64,000 bases of DNA from Labrenzia sp. R4_2 (GCF_017743865.1 NZ_JAGHRJ010000004.1:496001-560000); one strand, 5' to 3'; counted from the first letter of the stretch, positions 16,781-25,869 are shown. Made by a program: numbers and translations. The notes: generated by a model not told the origin, from the letters alone.

Positions 16781-18088
16781 GTGATAGAAGCGGCGATGTA
16801 TGTGGCACTAGGGTTTTGCACGGCCGGGCTGATTTGCCTTGCGATCCTGCCAGCTTTCTATCGCCGTGCCGCCAGACTGACCGAAGAGGCTCTGCGGGCT
16901 GTCAATCCATCCAGTTACGCAGAGGTGCGAGCTGCGCAGGACCAGGCACGCGCACAACATGCCGTCGATCTACGCCGCGTTGAACAGTCTCTGAACGCCG
17001 AGCGGGAAAAGGCTGCAAAGTGGCACGTGGATGTGACACGGCTGAAGACAGAAATGGCTGCGTTGGAAAAACGCCACGAAGGCGAGATTTCCAAACTGAA
17101 CGCAGAGCTTTCTGCGAAAGCCTCCGATGAGAAATCAGCTGACATGCTGTCCTCGGAAGTCGCACAACTAAAGCAAAAACTCGCCGAAGCTGAGAAGGCT
17201 CTGGCGGAAAGCTGGTCACAGAAACCGGAAACCGGCGAAGACGGGCCCGCAAAAGGCGCGCAAGGCGAAGACAATTCCGATTGGCTGCCTGCCACAGACA
17301 CGATGGCGCTTGCGACCATCACGGGGCTGGAAGCTGAAGTTGCGACCTTGAAAGCGCGCCTGGCCAAGGCGGAACCGTCTGTTGCCGGTGAACTCGACGC
17401 TGAACGAACAGAGACTGCGCGGGCCCGCCTTGCAGAGCTGGAAGCCCAGCTTGTGGATACTGAGGCAAAGTTCATAACTGCTCAGGCGGAAGTGACCCGG
17501 CTTTCCCTGCAGCTGGACGCAGCCGACATCAAAGACAGCGATCTTCAGAAGCATTTGACGGAGCAGTTGGAAGCGCTGGCAACAGAAAACGCGCAAAGAC
17601 TTTCTCAGCTAAAAAACAAGGACCGCACGGTCAATCGGCTATCTGGGGAGATCAAGAAGCTTCGGCAAGACCTTGCCGCCACCTCTTCCCTTGCACAGGT
17701 GCGGCAGGATTTCCGGCAGCTGGTTGCTCAAGTGTCAGCGGACCCTAACAACAAAAAGAAAGCCGCTTCCAAGCCCTCCCCCAAAGCAGCCGGCAATTCG
17801 GCACCTGTGTCAAGTACCGCTGGTGACATGAAGCCCAAGAGAAAAACACGCCGCGCTGCCACCAATGCCGAAAAGCCAAACACCGCGCCTCCACCGGCTC
17901 CCAAAGCCGCGGAAAGCTCATCTACCACAGATATCGCCAACGCGGCGGAAGCCCTTGTTAGCCGGATTGTTGCGTCGACCCGAAAAAACAAAGAGCCCTC
18001 GAGTGACAACGATCAAGTGCCCCCTGAAAAGACAGATCCGCCGACTGTGAAAAAGCCGAAACAACGGCGGACCGCCGGGGCTGCCTGA
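16781..18088 (+). CDS. Single-span coiled-coil protein of unknown function
   Basis: 435 residues. One N-terminal membrane span (about residues 5-25) is followed by a long cytoplasmic coiled coil (about 40-320, heptads rich in Leu, Glu, Ala and Lys) and a Lys/Pro/Ser/Thr-rich basic tail with repeated KP and RR clusters (about 330-435). GTG 16781 is chosen because GGGAG lies six bases before it; a TTG at 16757 is also in frame. I do not recognise a named family. The architecture resembles membrane-anchored scaffolds or DNA/RNA-binding anchors with a basic end, but this is only architecture. Confidence 0.7.
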   Translation: MIEAAMYVALGFCTAGLICLAILPAFYRRAARLTEEALRAVNPSSYAEVRAAQDQARAQHAVDLRRVEQSLNAEREKAAKWHVDVTRLKTEMAALEKRHEGEISKLNAELSAKASDEKSADMLSSEVAQLKQKLAEAEKALAESWSQKPETGEDGPAKGAQGEDNSDWLPATDTMALATITGLEAEVATLKARLAKAEPSVAGELDAERTETARARLAELEAQLVDTEAKFITAQAEVTRLSLQLDAADIKDSDLQKHLTEQLEALATENAQRLSQLKNKDRTVNRLSGEIKKLRQDLAATSSLAQVRQDFRQLVAQVSADPNNKKKAASKPSPKAAGNSAPVSSTAGDMKPKRKTRRAATNAEKPNTAPPPAPKAAESSSTTDIANAAEALVSRIVASTRKNKEPSSDNDQVPPEKTDPPTVKKPKQRRTAGAA

Positions 18089-18169
18089 CAAGAGTTCTGC
18101 TGCGACAGAAGGCGTCAGTTTGTGTGCGTTTTGAATTATTGAACTAACTTCCTACCGGACCAATACCTC

Positions 18170-18943
18170 ATGCTTATCGAACGCCATAACGCCATTCTCG
18201 AACTGGCCCGCCAGATGGGCCGTGTCAGCGTGGACGACTTGGCGAAAAGATTCGAAGTCAGTCCACAGACCATCCGAAAAGACTTGAATGAGCTGTGTGA
18301 GCGCCGTCTTCTCGCACGCACGCACGGCGGAGCCTTGCTCTCATCTGGTATTGAAAACGTCGGCTATGAAGCAAGGCGCATCATCTCCAGCAAGGAAAAG
18401 GCTGACATCGGCTCCAGTGTTGCTGCACTCATTCCCGACAATGCGTCTATTTTCATCAATATCGGCACGACAACTGAGGCGGTCGCACAGGCACTTTTGC
18501 AACACCACGGACTGATGGTGATCACCAACAACCTGAATGTCGCCAGCTTGATGCGGGGTTATTCCCAGATTGAAGTGGTTGTTGCCGGCGGGGTTTTAAG
18601 GCATGCGGACGGCGGAATTGTCGGAGAAGCCGCAGTTGATTTCATGCGCCAGTTCAAGGTGGATTTTGCGGTGATAGGCGCATCCGCCATTGATCCAGAC
18701 GGGTCTTTGCTCGACTACGACTATCGCGAAGTCAAAGTCACCAAAACGATCATGGAAAATGCTCGGCATGTGATCCTGGCAGCGGACAGCACCAAGTTTG
18801 AGCGCACCGCGCCCGTCCGGGTTGGCCACCTCTCGCAAGTTACGACGCTTGTAACCGACCGTTGCCCGAGCCCGGAATTCGCGACGATTGCAAAAGACTC
18901 AGATACGCAGCTTATCGAAACTGAAAACCTGCCGGCCATCTAG
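18170..18943 (+). CDS. DeoR/GlpR-family transcriptional repressor
   Basis: 257 residues. The N-terminal helix-turn-helix (about 5-58) carries VSVDDLAKRFEVSPQTIRKDLNEL and the RTHGGA signature. The C-terminal sugar-phosphate-sensing domain has FINIGTTTEAVAQAL, the TNNLNVA segment and GGVLRHADGGIVG. It resembles GlpR, which senses glycerol-3-phosphate, but no glycerol or sugar genes are adjacent, so the regulon must be elsewhere. A tRNA gene follows on the opposite strand. Confidence 0.92.
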   Translation: MLIERHNAILELARQMGRVSVDDLAKRFEVSPQTIRKDLNELCERRLLARTHGGALLSSGIENVGYEARRIISSKEKADIGSSVAALIPDNASIFINIGTTTEAVAQALLQHHGLMVITNNLNVASLMRGYSQIEVVVAGGVLRHADGGIVGEAAVDFMRQFKVDFAVIGASAIDPDGSLLDYDYREVKVTKTIMENARHVILAADSTKFERTAPVRVGHLSQVTTLVTDRCPSPEFATIAKDSDTQLIETENLPAI

Positions 18944-19023
18944 AAACGGGCAAGTGGTAAGGCTTTTCGAAACCAGCCACTAGTGACCAGTTTAAAAATA
19001 GACCCTAGTTATCGAGAGAAAGT

Positions 19024-19099
19024 TGGCACGCCCAACGGGACTCGAACCCGTGTTTCCGCCGTGAAAGGGCGGCGTCCTAGACCGCTAGACGATGGGCGC
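19024..19099 (-). tRNA. tRNA-Glu (anticodon UUC)
   Basis: A 76-base cloverleaf on the minus strand. The acceptor GCGCCCA pairs with TGGGCGT; the anticodon loop CTTTCAC gives TTC; the T-arm is GGGTTCGAGTCCC; CCA is encoded (19024-19026). The first base pair is G-U, unusual but tolerable. Confidence 0.97.
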
Positions 19100-19210
19100 G
19101 CGGGGCTTGAAAGTTGTTTGTTTCAAGCCGAGGACCGTGCGTATAAAGGGGGTTAGAGCAGGACGCAAGCCCCCTTGGTCATTTTTTTGAAGTCCACCGG
19201 TCTATATCCA

Positions 19211-19567
19211 CTACCGGCCGACGAAAACCGTCCGGCCTAATAATTTTCCATCTTGCGGATCAAACCGGAGCAAGGCGGTGGTGGTGCCTTCACGCACGAG
19301 AACGAGCATAATCCCTTCGGATATCGTTGCCTGCAGTACTTCGGCATCAGCACCGACATTTATGGTTTCAACGATTGCGGCCTCAGATGGATCGGCCTCA
19401 TAAGTGTTGATCTTGTAAAGGATTGCTGCAAAGACAGCGATAAACCCGGCAAACATGATCAGGGACGACCCGAGCAACAGGCGCTTCAGTTTTGCCTGAA
19501 CGCGTTCGGTCGCAGGATCTAAAGGGGCATCTTCCGGACCTTCATCCCGGAAATCAGGTTGAGACAT
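19211..19567 (-). CDS. Small single-span membrane protein (conserved hypothetical)
   Basis: 118 residues from ATG 19567: an acidic N-terminus, one membrane helix (about 33-52, LLLGSSLIMFAGFIAVFAAI) and a small beta-rich periplasmic domain ending in LLGRTVFVGR. No named family is recognised. Its start codon overlaps that of the divergent rluD-like gene (see 19565-19568). An upstream in-frame ATG at 19615 would place 16 further codons inside rluD; neither start has a convincing ribosome site. Confidence 0.65.
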   Translation of the reverse strand: MSQPDFRDEGPEDAPLDPATERVQAKLKRLLLGSSLIMFAGFIAVFAAILYKINTYEADPSEAAIVETINVGADAEVLQATISEGIMLVLVREGTTTALLRFDPQDGKLLGRTVFVGR

Positions 19568-20591
19568 GACAGACAATTCCCAAGACGATCCGGCCAACTT
19601 TGACGCGGATTTCATTTTAAAGGTTGATCCTGAGGACGCCGGGAAGCGGATAGACGCCGTCCTTGCATCGCATTTGGAAACATTGAGCCGGAACAGAATT
19701 CAGTCACTGATCAAGGCGGGCGACGTTTCCATCGGAGGCGCGAAAATAGGGGAGCCGAAATACCGGGTCAATGAAGGTGACGAGATTACTTTACATCTTC
19801 CTGAACCGGAGGACCCGGATCCCAAAGGCGAAGACATTCCGCTGAATGTGGTTTTCGAAGATGCACATGTCATCGTAATCGACAAACCGGCTGGGCTGGT
19901 CGTTCACCCTGGTGCCGGCAACTGGACCGGCACACTGGTCAACGCCTTGATCCATCATTGCGGTGCCAGCCTGTCGGGAATAGGCGGGGTGAAACGTCCC
20001 GGCATTGTTCACCGGATCGACAAAGACACGTCAGGGCTTCTAGTCGTCGCCAAAACGGATCCGGCACATCAAGGGCTAGCAGCACAATTTGCAGATCATG
20101 GCCGCACCGGACCACTGGAGCGCGCATATTCCGCGCTTGTGTGGGGGGCGCCATCCAGCCTCAAGGGTACGATTGATGCCAATCTGGCTCGTTCTCAGGC
20201 AAACCGGCAGAAGATGGCGGTTGTGAAAACGAGCGGGCGTCATGCAATTACGCATTGGCAGGTCAAGGAACGTTTCGGCGCCGCGGACCAGCCTCCACTT
20301 GCCTCACTCATGGAATGCAGGCTTGAAACGGGCCGAACTCATCAGATACGGGTCCACATGGCCCATATCGGCCATCCATTGCTTGGCGACGATGATTATG
20401 GCTCCGGCTTCAAGACGAAAATCAACCGGTTGGAAGAGCCATTAAAGAGCCTTGTCGGCGGTTTCACCCGGCAAGCTTTGCATGCTGGACTGTTGGCATT
20501 TGAGCATCCGGTTTCAGGCGAGACGCTGCGCTTTGAAAGCCCATATCCCGATGATTTTGCAAATCTTTTATCCGGATTACGAAAATTTTAG
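19566..20591 (+). CDS. rluD: RluD-type 23S rRNA pseudouridine synthase
   Basis: 341 residues. An N-terminal S4 RNA-binding domain (about 20-85, RIDAVLASHLETLSRNRIQSLIKAGDV) is joined to the RluA/RsuA catalytic domain with the Asp in HRIDKDTSGLLVVAKT; ETGRTHQIRVHMAHIGHPLLGD is the typical C-terminal signature. In E. coli RluD makes three pseudouridines in helix 69 of 23S rRNA; site specificity here is inferred from overall similarity. It is followed by rpoH, as in many Rhizobiales. Confidence 0.92.
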   Translation: MTDNSQDDPANFDADFILKVDPEDAGKRIDAVLASHLETLSRNRIQSLIKAGDVSIGGAKIGEPKYRVNEGDEITLHLPEPEDPDPKGEDIPLNVVFEDAHVIVIDKPAGLVVHPGAGNWTGTLVNALIHHCGASLSGIGGVKRPGIVHRIDKDTSGLLVVAKTDPAHQGLAAQFADHGRTGPLERAYSALVWGAPSSLKGTIDANLARSQANRQKMAVVKTSGRHAITHWQVKERFGAADQPPLASLMECRLETGRTHQIRVHMAHIGHPLLGDDDYGSGFKTKINRLEEPLKSLVGGFTRQALHAGLLAFEHPVSGETLRFESPYPDDFANLLSGLRKF

Positions 20592-20758
20592 AAAGCCAAT
20601 TCGCATTGAAGCCATGCAATCGGCTAAATTCAATCTATATTAGCTGTTCGCGTGTGCCGATAGGGCACGCATTGTAACTTGGTTGCCTCAGCCAAACGCC
20701 TGCGCTCTGCGGGGCAAAGTGAGGAACCGGGTGATTTCGACGAGAGGGGGTGCATTCA
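20592..20758 (+). promoter_or_regulatory. rpoH leader and promoter region
   Basis: A 167-bp spacer before rpoH. No consensus promoter is placed with confidence. A purine-rich ribosome site GAGAGGGGG (20743-20750) sits eight bases before ATG 20759 and decides that start over a GTG at 20750. Whether the leader folds as an RNA thermometer cannot be judged by eye. Confidence 0.45.
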
Positions 20759-21646
20759 ATGGCCCAGAACTTACCGACACTCACTGCAGGGGAAGGCGGA
20801 CTTAGCCGCTACCTTGATGAGATTCGCAAGTTTCCGATGCTTCAGCCGCAGGAGGAGTACATGCTCGCCAAGCGGTACAAGGAGCACGAAGACCCGGAAG
20901 CTGCCGAGCGCCTTGTAAATTCACACCTGCGCCTCGTTGCCAAGATCGCCATGGGTTATCGCGGGTATGGTCTCCCGATTGGCGAGGTCGTATCCGAAGG
21001 CAACGTTGGCCTCATGCAAGCCGTTAAACGTTTTGAGCCCGACAAAGGGTTCCGTTTGGCAACATATGCCATGTGGTGGATCAAGGCTGCCATTCAGGAA
21101 TACATTCTCCGTTCTTGGTCACTCGTCAAAATGGGGACGACAGCCAACCAGAAACGCCTGTTCTTCAATCTGCGCCGCCTGAAGGGCAAGATACAAGCGC
21201 TGGAAGAGGGCGATCTGAAGCCGCACCAGGTACAGGAAATTGCAACCCGTCTCGGCGTTTCGGAAGAAGAAGTCGTGTCGATGAACCGCCGCCTCGGCGG
21301 CGACGCAAGCCTGAACGCACCGATCCGGGCGGAAGCAGATGCTGGCGAATGGCAGGATTGGCTCGTCGACGAAAGCGATAGCCAAGAAACCTTGCTTGCC
21401 AATCAGGAAGAACTCGACATGCGTCGCAAAATGCTCAGCGACGCTATGGATGTTCTAAATGATCGGGAACGCCGGATTTTCGAGGCCCGCCGCCTGTCGG
21501 AGGACCCAATGACGCTGGAAGATCTTTCCGGAGAGTTTGGTGTCAGCCGGGAGCGCGTGCGGCAAATCGAGGTCCGTGCTTTTGAAAAGGTTCAAAAAGC
21601 GGTCCGCAACAGTGCTCGCACACTTGACCAACAACCAGCCGCTTAA
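20759..21646 (+). CDS. rpoH: Heat-shock sigma factor RpoH (sigma-32)
   Basis: 295 residues. Region 1.2 begins SRYLDEIRKFPML; region 2 carries NSHLRLVAKIA, the RpoH box region QKRLFFNLRRLK, and MWWIKAAIQEYILRSWSLVKMGT; region 4 ends in GVSRERVRQIEVRAFEKVQKAV. It directs RNA polymerase to chaperone and protease genes after heat or envelope stress. Length and the FFNLRR box separate it from RpoD. ftsH, which degrades RpoH in E. coli, is also in this window (36191-38107). Confidence 0.96.
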   Translation: MAQNLPTLTAGEGGLSRYLDEIRKFPMLQPQEEYMLAKRYKEHEDPEAAERLVNSHLRLVAKIAMGYRGYGLPIGEVVSEGNVGLMQAVKRFEPDKGFRLATYAMWWIKAAIQEYILRSWSLVKMGTTANQKRLFFNLRRLKGKIQALEEGDLKPHQVQEIATRLGVSEEEVVSMNRRLGGDASLNAPIRAEADAGEWQDWLVDESDSQETLLANQEELDMRRKMLSDAMDVLNDRERRIFEARRLSEDPMTLEDLSGEFGVSRERVRQIEVRAFEKVQKAVRNSARTLDQQPAA

Positions 21647-21672
21647 TCGTTTGGAACATGGATTTACTGAAA

Positions 21673-21699
21673 CGCCGGGCAAAACGCCCGGCGTTTTTT
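21673..21699 (+). terminator. Rho-independent terminator of rpoH
   Basis: Stem CGCCGGGC / GCCCGGCG, loop AAAAC, then T6. Confidence 0.92.
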
Positions 21700-21788
21700 G
21701 TTTGCGGGTCCGTCTGAGCTTGCTCCTTGGCGCCTTACCACCCTAGGGTCAGGGCCACTGCTGGTTAGTTTCAAGACATCAGGCACCA

Positions 21789-24008
21789 ATGACGTTTCGG
21801 ATAGACCCTTTTTTTTCACGGCGCGGTTTTGTTGCGCTCACCGCAACCATCGTCCTGATTCTGATGACCGGGCTTCGGATTGCCAATCCGGACTTTCTCG
21901 TTGCCGTTCGGGAGCTCACATTCGATTACTATCAACGTTTCAGTCCGCGCGAGTATATGCCCGCCCCAGTACGGATCGTTGACATTGACGAGACCTCCAT
22001 CACCGAAATAGGGCAATGGCCGTGGCCACGCACCAAAGTTGCCGAGCTGGTTGAAACCCTGACTGAAATGGGCGCAGCCGCCATTGCATTCGACGTTGTT
22101 TTCGCTGAACCGGATCGAACGTCGCCAACGCAAATCCGTGCGTCTCTTCCCCCCGAGACGCCAGCGATTGTTCAGGAAGCTCTGCAACAGCTGCCAGACA
22201 ATGATGAACGTTTCGCCGCAACAATAGCCAGCGCACCGGTTGTTCTCGGCTTCGCTATCTCGGATCAGTTAACCGGCCGAACGCCTTTGAAAAAAGCCGG
22301 CATTGCCTATGGGGGAGCAGATCCTGTTGCGATCCTGCCGCCCTTCTCAGCCGCAGTCCCGAGCCTCGACGCACTGCAACAAACAGCGAGCGGAATTGGA
22401 TCGATTTCTGTTTCCCTCGATGATCGCGATGGCGTCATCCGCCGCATTCCGTTGATTACGAGCGACGGAACCAGCGTTTATCCAGGCCTGATCACAGAAG
22501 CCCTTCGGGTGGCCCAGGGAGCCAGCGGCTTGATAGTCCGAACGACCAGTGCCAGCGGCGAAGTAGACAGTGGCACTCCAGCAATAACCGACCTTAAAAT
22601 TGGTGCTTTTGAAGTTCCAACAACAGCTGCAGGGGAAATGTGGGTCCATTACACACCGGACAAATCAGATCGATATGTCCGGGCGATGGATTTTTTTAAA
22701 CCGCAGAACTATGGCGTACTTGCGCCGTTGATCGAAGGGCAAATTGTGCTGGTCGGCACGTCTGCAGCAGGCCTCCGTGATATCCGCGCAACCGCGATCG
22801 GTGAACTGGTTCCAGGTGTGGCAGTGCATGCTCAGGCGCTTGAGCAAATCATCAACGGTCAGTTCCTGACCCGGCCAGATTGGGCAAGTGGCCTTGAGAC
22901 ACTCACGACTTTTTTGGTCGGTGCAGTTTTCATTCTCATCTTGCCCATCGTTGGCAGCCTTGGAACAGCCTTGCTTGGCGGTATTGTTGCCGCGGTGCTG
23001 ATCGGCGGTTCTTTCTACCTCTTTTTGGACAAAGGGCTTCTCATCGACCCGATATACCCAAGCCTGTCGGTGTTTCTTGTCTTCGCGGCAGCAACGGTCA
23101 TGCTCTATTTCCTGACCGAACGTGAAAAGCGTTTTGTCCGGCAGGCATTCAGCCAATACCTTTCTCCGGATCTCGTGACCCAGCTTGAAAAAGCGCCGGA
23201 GCAACTGACTTTGGGCGGTGAGATACGGCCAATGACAATTCTGTTCATGGACATTCGCGGCTTCACGCCAATCTCCGAGCAACTGACGCCCACAGAGCTC
23301 GTTACCTTCCTCAATACTCTTCTCTCTCCGCTCTCAGATGCCATCCAGGCCGAAGGAGGAACGATCGACAAGTATATCGGTGACAGCATCATGGCGTTCT
23401 GGAATGCCCCAATACCCGTGCCGGACCACGCAGAAAAAGCAGGCCGGGCCAGTCTCGCTATGCTTAGGATTGTCGATGAACTGAACGAGAAAGACGCATT
23501 CGGTTTCAAGGCGCGCGGATTAAAAGCACAGACGGTTCAGATCGGCATAGGTCTGAACAGCGGCGATGCCTGCGTTGGCAACATGGGCTCAGAGCACCGG
23601 TTCAATTATTCGGTGATCGGCGATGCGGTAAACGTGGCATCGAGGATTGAATCAAGTTGCAAGGCGGTGGGCGCAAATCTCCTCGTCTCGGAAGAGACAA
23701 GAAAGCAGGCACCGGAGCTGGCCTACCTGGAAGCCGGCGAGATTTCTCTCAAGGGCAAAAGCGAAACCGTTACACTGTTTGCGCTGTTGGGCGATGAGAA
23801 CTACGCAAAATCCGAGGACTTTCAGAAGCTCGCTCAAACTCACGATACACTTATAAGAGCGATCGAAGCAGGCAATGTAACTGCCGCACATGGTGCCCTC
23901 ACTGCCGCCCAGCAGTCCGCCTCACGGCTCAGCAGCTTTTACACCCCGTTTGCCGCTCGGATTGCAGACCTCCCCTTGGCGCAAGACGAAAGCAGCGCGG
24001 CATCCTGA
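21789..24008 (+). CDS. CHASE2-domain class III adenylate cyclase
   Basis: 739 residues. One N-terminal membrane span (about 14-33), an extracytoplasmic CHASE2 domain (about 35-350, including VRIVDIDETSITEIGQWPWPR), three spans (about 370-440), then a class III cyclase domain (about 475-665). Metal-binding Asp residues are in FMDIRGFTPIS and GDSIMAFW; the Lys of TIDKYIGD and the Asp of VIGDAVNVASRIE favour ATP over GTP. A short helical tail follows. It should turn an envelope signal into cAMP. It begins about 90 bases after the rpoH terminator and has its own promoter or read-through. Confidence 0.92.
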   Translation: MTFRIDPFFSRRGFVALTATIVLILMTGLRIANPDFLVAVRELTFDYYQRFSPREYMPAPVRIVDIDETSITEIGQWPWPRTKVAELVETLTEMGAAAIAFDVVFAEPDRTSPTQIRASLPPETPAIVQEALQQLPDNDERFAATIASAPVVLGFAISDQLTGRTPLKKAGIAYGGADPVAILPPFSAAVPSLDALQQTASGIGSISVSLDDRDGVIRRIPLITSDGTSVYPGLITEALRVAQGASGLIVRTTSASGEVDSGTPAITDLKIGAFEVPTTAAGEMWVHYTPDKSDRYVRAMDFFKPQNYGVLAPLIEGQIVLVGTSAAGLRDIRATAIGELVPGVAVHAQALEQIINGQFLTRPDWASGLETLTTFLVGAVFILILPIVGSLGTALLGGIVAAVLIGGSFYLFLDKGLLIDPIYPSLSVFLVFAAATVMLYFLTEREKRFVRQAFSQYLSPDLVTQLEKAPEQLTLGGEIRPMTILFMDIRGFTPISEQLTPTELVTFLNTLLSPLSDAIQAEGGTIDKYIGDSIMAFWNAPIPVPDHAEKAGRASLAMLRIVDELNEKDAFGFKARGLKAQTVQIGIGLNSGDACVGNMGSEHRFNYSVIGDAVNVASRIESSCKAVGANLLVSEETRKQAPELAYLEAGEISLKGKSETVTLFALLGDENYAKSEDFQKLAQTHDTLIRAIEAGNVTAAHGALTAAQQSASRLSSFYTPFAARIADLPLAQDESSAAS

Positions 24009-24045
24009 GACACCGCGCTGCTGATTTCCGAGAAGTTAGTGATGA

Positions 24046-24987
24046 TCAGCGGATCTCGACCGCATAGGTATCGACAGGAACCACTTTAGAGATCAGGTCA
24101 TTTTCAGCCATGAACTCAGCAAAACGCTGATAGCGGCCTTCATCAAGGGCTGCAGGACGTTTTGCGAAACGCGGGAGCGTATCGGCCCAGGCGCGTTTGT
24201 TCAGCTCGTCATTCAGGTTCGGGTAGGCTTCGATGAACGCATTCCAAGCTTCGTCCGGATGGTTCGTCAGGAAAATCGTGGCCGCTTCGATGGCCGCCAT
24301 GAATTTTGCGTAGCGCGGATCATCTGTCTTGTCCTTGTGAACAACGTAGATCAGCTCGTCAAAAATCGGCACACCGTTCTCTTCCGGATAGAACGCCTTG
24401 CCTTCCTTGCCTTCAATCTCGATCTGAGTGAGCTCGAAATTCCGGTAAGCACCGATGACCGCGTCGACTTGGCCGGACATCAGCGACGGTGACAAAGCAA
24501 AGTTGACGTTGATCAGCTCGACATCGTCGACACTGAGATCGACTGACCGCAGCATCTGGCCAAGCATGGCGTCTTCAAACCCGGACACAGAAAAACCGAT
24601 TTTCTTCCCCTTGAGGTCTTTCAACTCCTTGATCGGGCCGTCTTTGAGGACGATAAGTGAATTCAATGGTGTCTCTACGAGCGTTCCGATCCACTTAAGC
24701 GGAAGTCCTTCCTCGATCTGGGCGTGCAAAGTCGGCTGATAGGAAATGGCAATGTCGCCCTGTCCTGCTGCAACCAGTTTCGGCGGCATCGCGGGGTCGG
24801 CAGGTTCTATCAATTCGACATCCAGACCTTCTGCCTCAAAGAATCCCATCGCTTGGGCGGTGATCAGCGGTGCGTGGTCGGGATTGGTGAACCAATCCAT
24901 CAAGACCGTCAGCTTTTCAGCTGCTTGTACCGGTGCCGACGCAAACAGAGTGGCTGCGAAAGCGGCAGAGAGCAGTGATTTTTTCAT
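24046..24987 (-). CDS. thiY: ThiY-like pyrimidine-precursor binding protein (NMT1/THI5-like)
   Basis: 313 residues with a Sec signal peptide (MKKSLLSAAFAATLF, cleavage near VQA-AEK). The mature protein starts LTVLMDWFTNPDHAPL, the NMT1/THI5-like signature; LKGKKIGFSVSGFEDAML and a Cys-less core follow. Family members bind hydroxymethylpyrimidine or formylaminopyrimidine in the periplasm for thiamine salvage. It lies 23 bases downstream of the permease gene and under the same TPP riboswitch, which supports the substrate class. Confidence 0.9.
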   Translation of the reverse strand: MKKSLLSAAFAATLFASAPVQAAEKLTVLMDWFTNPDHAPLITAQAMGFFEAEGLDVELIEPADPAMPPKLVAAGQGDIAISYQPTLHAQIEEGLPLKWIGTLVETPLNSLIVLKDGPIKELKDLKGKKIGFSVSGFEDAMLGQMLRSVDLSVDDVELINVNFALSPSLMSGQVDAVIGAYRNFELTQIEIEGKEGKAFYPEENGVPIFDELIYVVHKDKTDDPRYAKFMAAIEAATIFLTNHPDEAWNAFIEAYPNLNDELNKRAWADTLPRFAKRPAALDEGRYQRFAEFMAENDLISKVVPVDTYAVEIR

Positions 24988-25010
24988 TCAATCCTCCAAG
25001 GAAAAGCAGA

Positions 25011-25763
25011 TCAGTCTTCAACCTGCCAAGGAACAAGAAACCGGGTGAAATGGTCTACAGCGAACCGCAATAACAGAACCATGAGAGCGAGCAGGATCAG
25101 CGCGGCAAACATCACATCGGTCTGCATCCGCGCGTTGCTTTGAAGCATGATGAATGCGAGCCCGCCCTTCGCGCCGACCCACTCTCCGACAATCGCACCG
25201 ATTGGCGCAAAAACAGCCGCGATCCTCAAGCCTGAGGCCAAGGCAGGCATGGCAGACGGCAGCCGGAACACCCAAAGTTCCTTGAGGCGGGATACACGAT
25301 AAAGGCGGCTGAGGTCCGAAAGCCCGGGATCAAGGCGGCGCAGCCCATCATAGAACGTGGAGGTCACGGCAAAGAAGATCACCAAAACCGCCATGACAAT
25401 TTTGGAAGCTAGGCCAAATCCGAGCCACAAAACGAGGATCGGCGCGATCGCAAAAACGGGCAAGGCCTGGGTGACGAGGATCGTCGGCATAATCGCCCGT
25501 TTGGCCACGGGAAACACCCAAATCAGGATCGCCAAAAGGCACCCTGCAGCGACCCCAAAGACGAAGCCGAGAAGTGTCTCGGAAAAGGTGATGCTTGCAT
25601 GGTGCAGGAGAAACAGGCCCTGGTTCTGAAACGCAACAAAAACGCGCTCAGGGCCAGGCAGCATATACGGCGGGATTTCAAAGAAACGGACCAAGGCCGC
25701 CCAAATGAAAACGGCGACCGCAACGCCGGCACAGCGTTTCAGCAGGAAAACCAAAACCATCAT
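25011..25763 (-). CDS. thiX: ThiX-like ABC transporter permease
   Basis: 250 residues with about six membrane spans and the permease coupling motif region (IGAIVGEWVGAKGGL). It is the inner-membrane channel partner of the adjacent binding protein for thiamine pyrimidine precursors. The start at 25763 (ATGATGG) overlaps the stop of a 35-residue ORF upstream, with GGGAG about ten bases before it. No ATPase gene (thiZ) is next to it in this window, so the energising subunit must be elsewhere or shared. Confidence 0.88.
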   Translation of the reverse strand: MMVLVFLLKRCAGVAVAVFIWAALVRFFEIPPYMLPGPERVFVAFQNQGLFLLHHASITFSETLLGFVFGVAAGCLLAILIWVFPVAKRAIMPTILVTQALPVFAIAPILVLWLGFGLASKIVMAVLVIFFAVTSTFYDGLRRLDPGLSDLSRLYRVSRLKELWVFRLPSAMPALASGLRIAAVFAPIGAIVGEWVGAKGGLAFIMLQSNARMQTDVMFAALILLALMVLLLRFAVDHFTRFLVPWQVED

Positions 25764-25867
25764 ATATCGCCGCTCCCTGCCGGGATGGCGTATGGTTTTG
25801 TGCTTCTATAAAGGGCAAACAGCTGTTGTACAGCGTGTGCCCCGCGCATTAGCGCATAAGCAGACAT
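25760..25867 (-). CDS. 35-residue ORF between TPP riboswitch and thiX
   Basis: ATG 25867 has AGGAG six bases upstream (25874-25878). The reading frame encodes 35 residues beginning MSAYALMRGAHAVQQLF and ends with TGA overlapping the thiX ATG (ATATGATGG), so translation of the two is likely coupled. The peptide is mildly amphipathic with no signal peptide and no known family. It could be a translated leader that ties thiX expression to riboswitch control of the ribosome site, or the remnant of a lost gene such as thiZ. It is too short to judge coding bias. Confidence 0.5.
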   Translation of the reverse strand: MSAYALMRGAHAVQQLFALYRSTKPYAIPAGSGDI

Positions 25868-25869
25868 AA

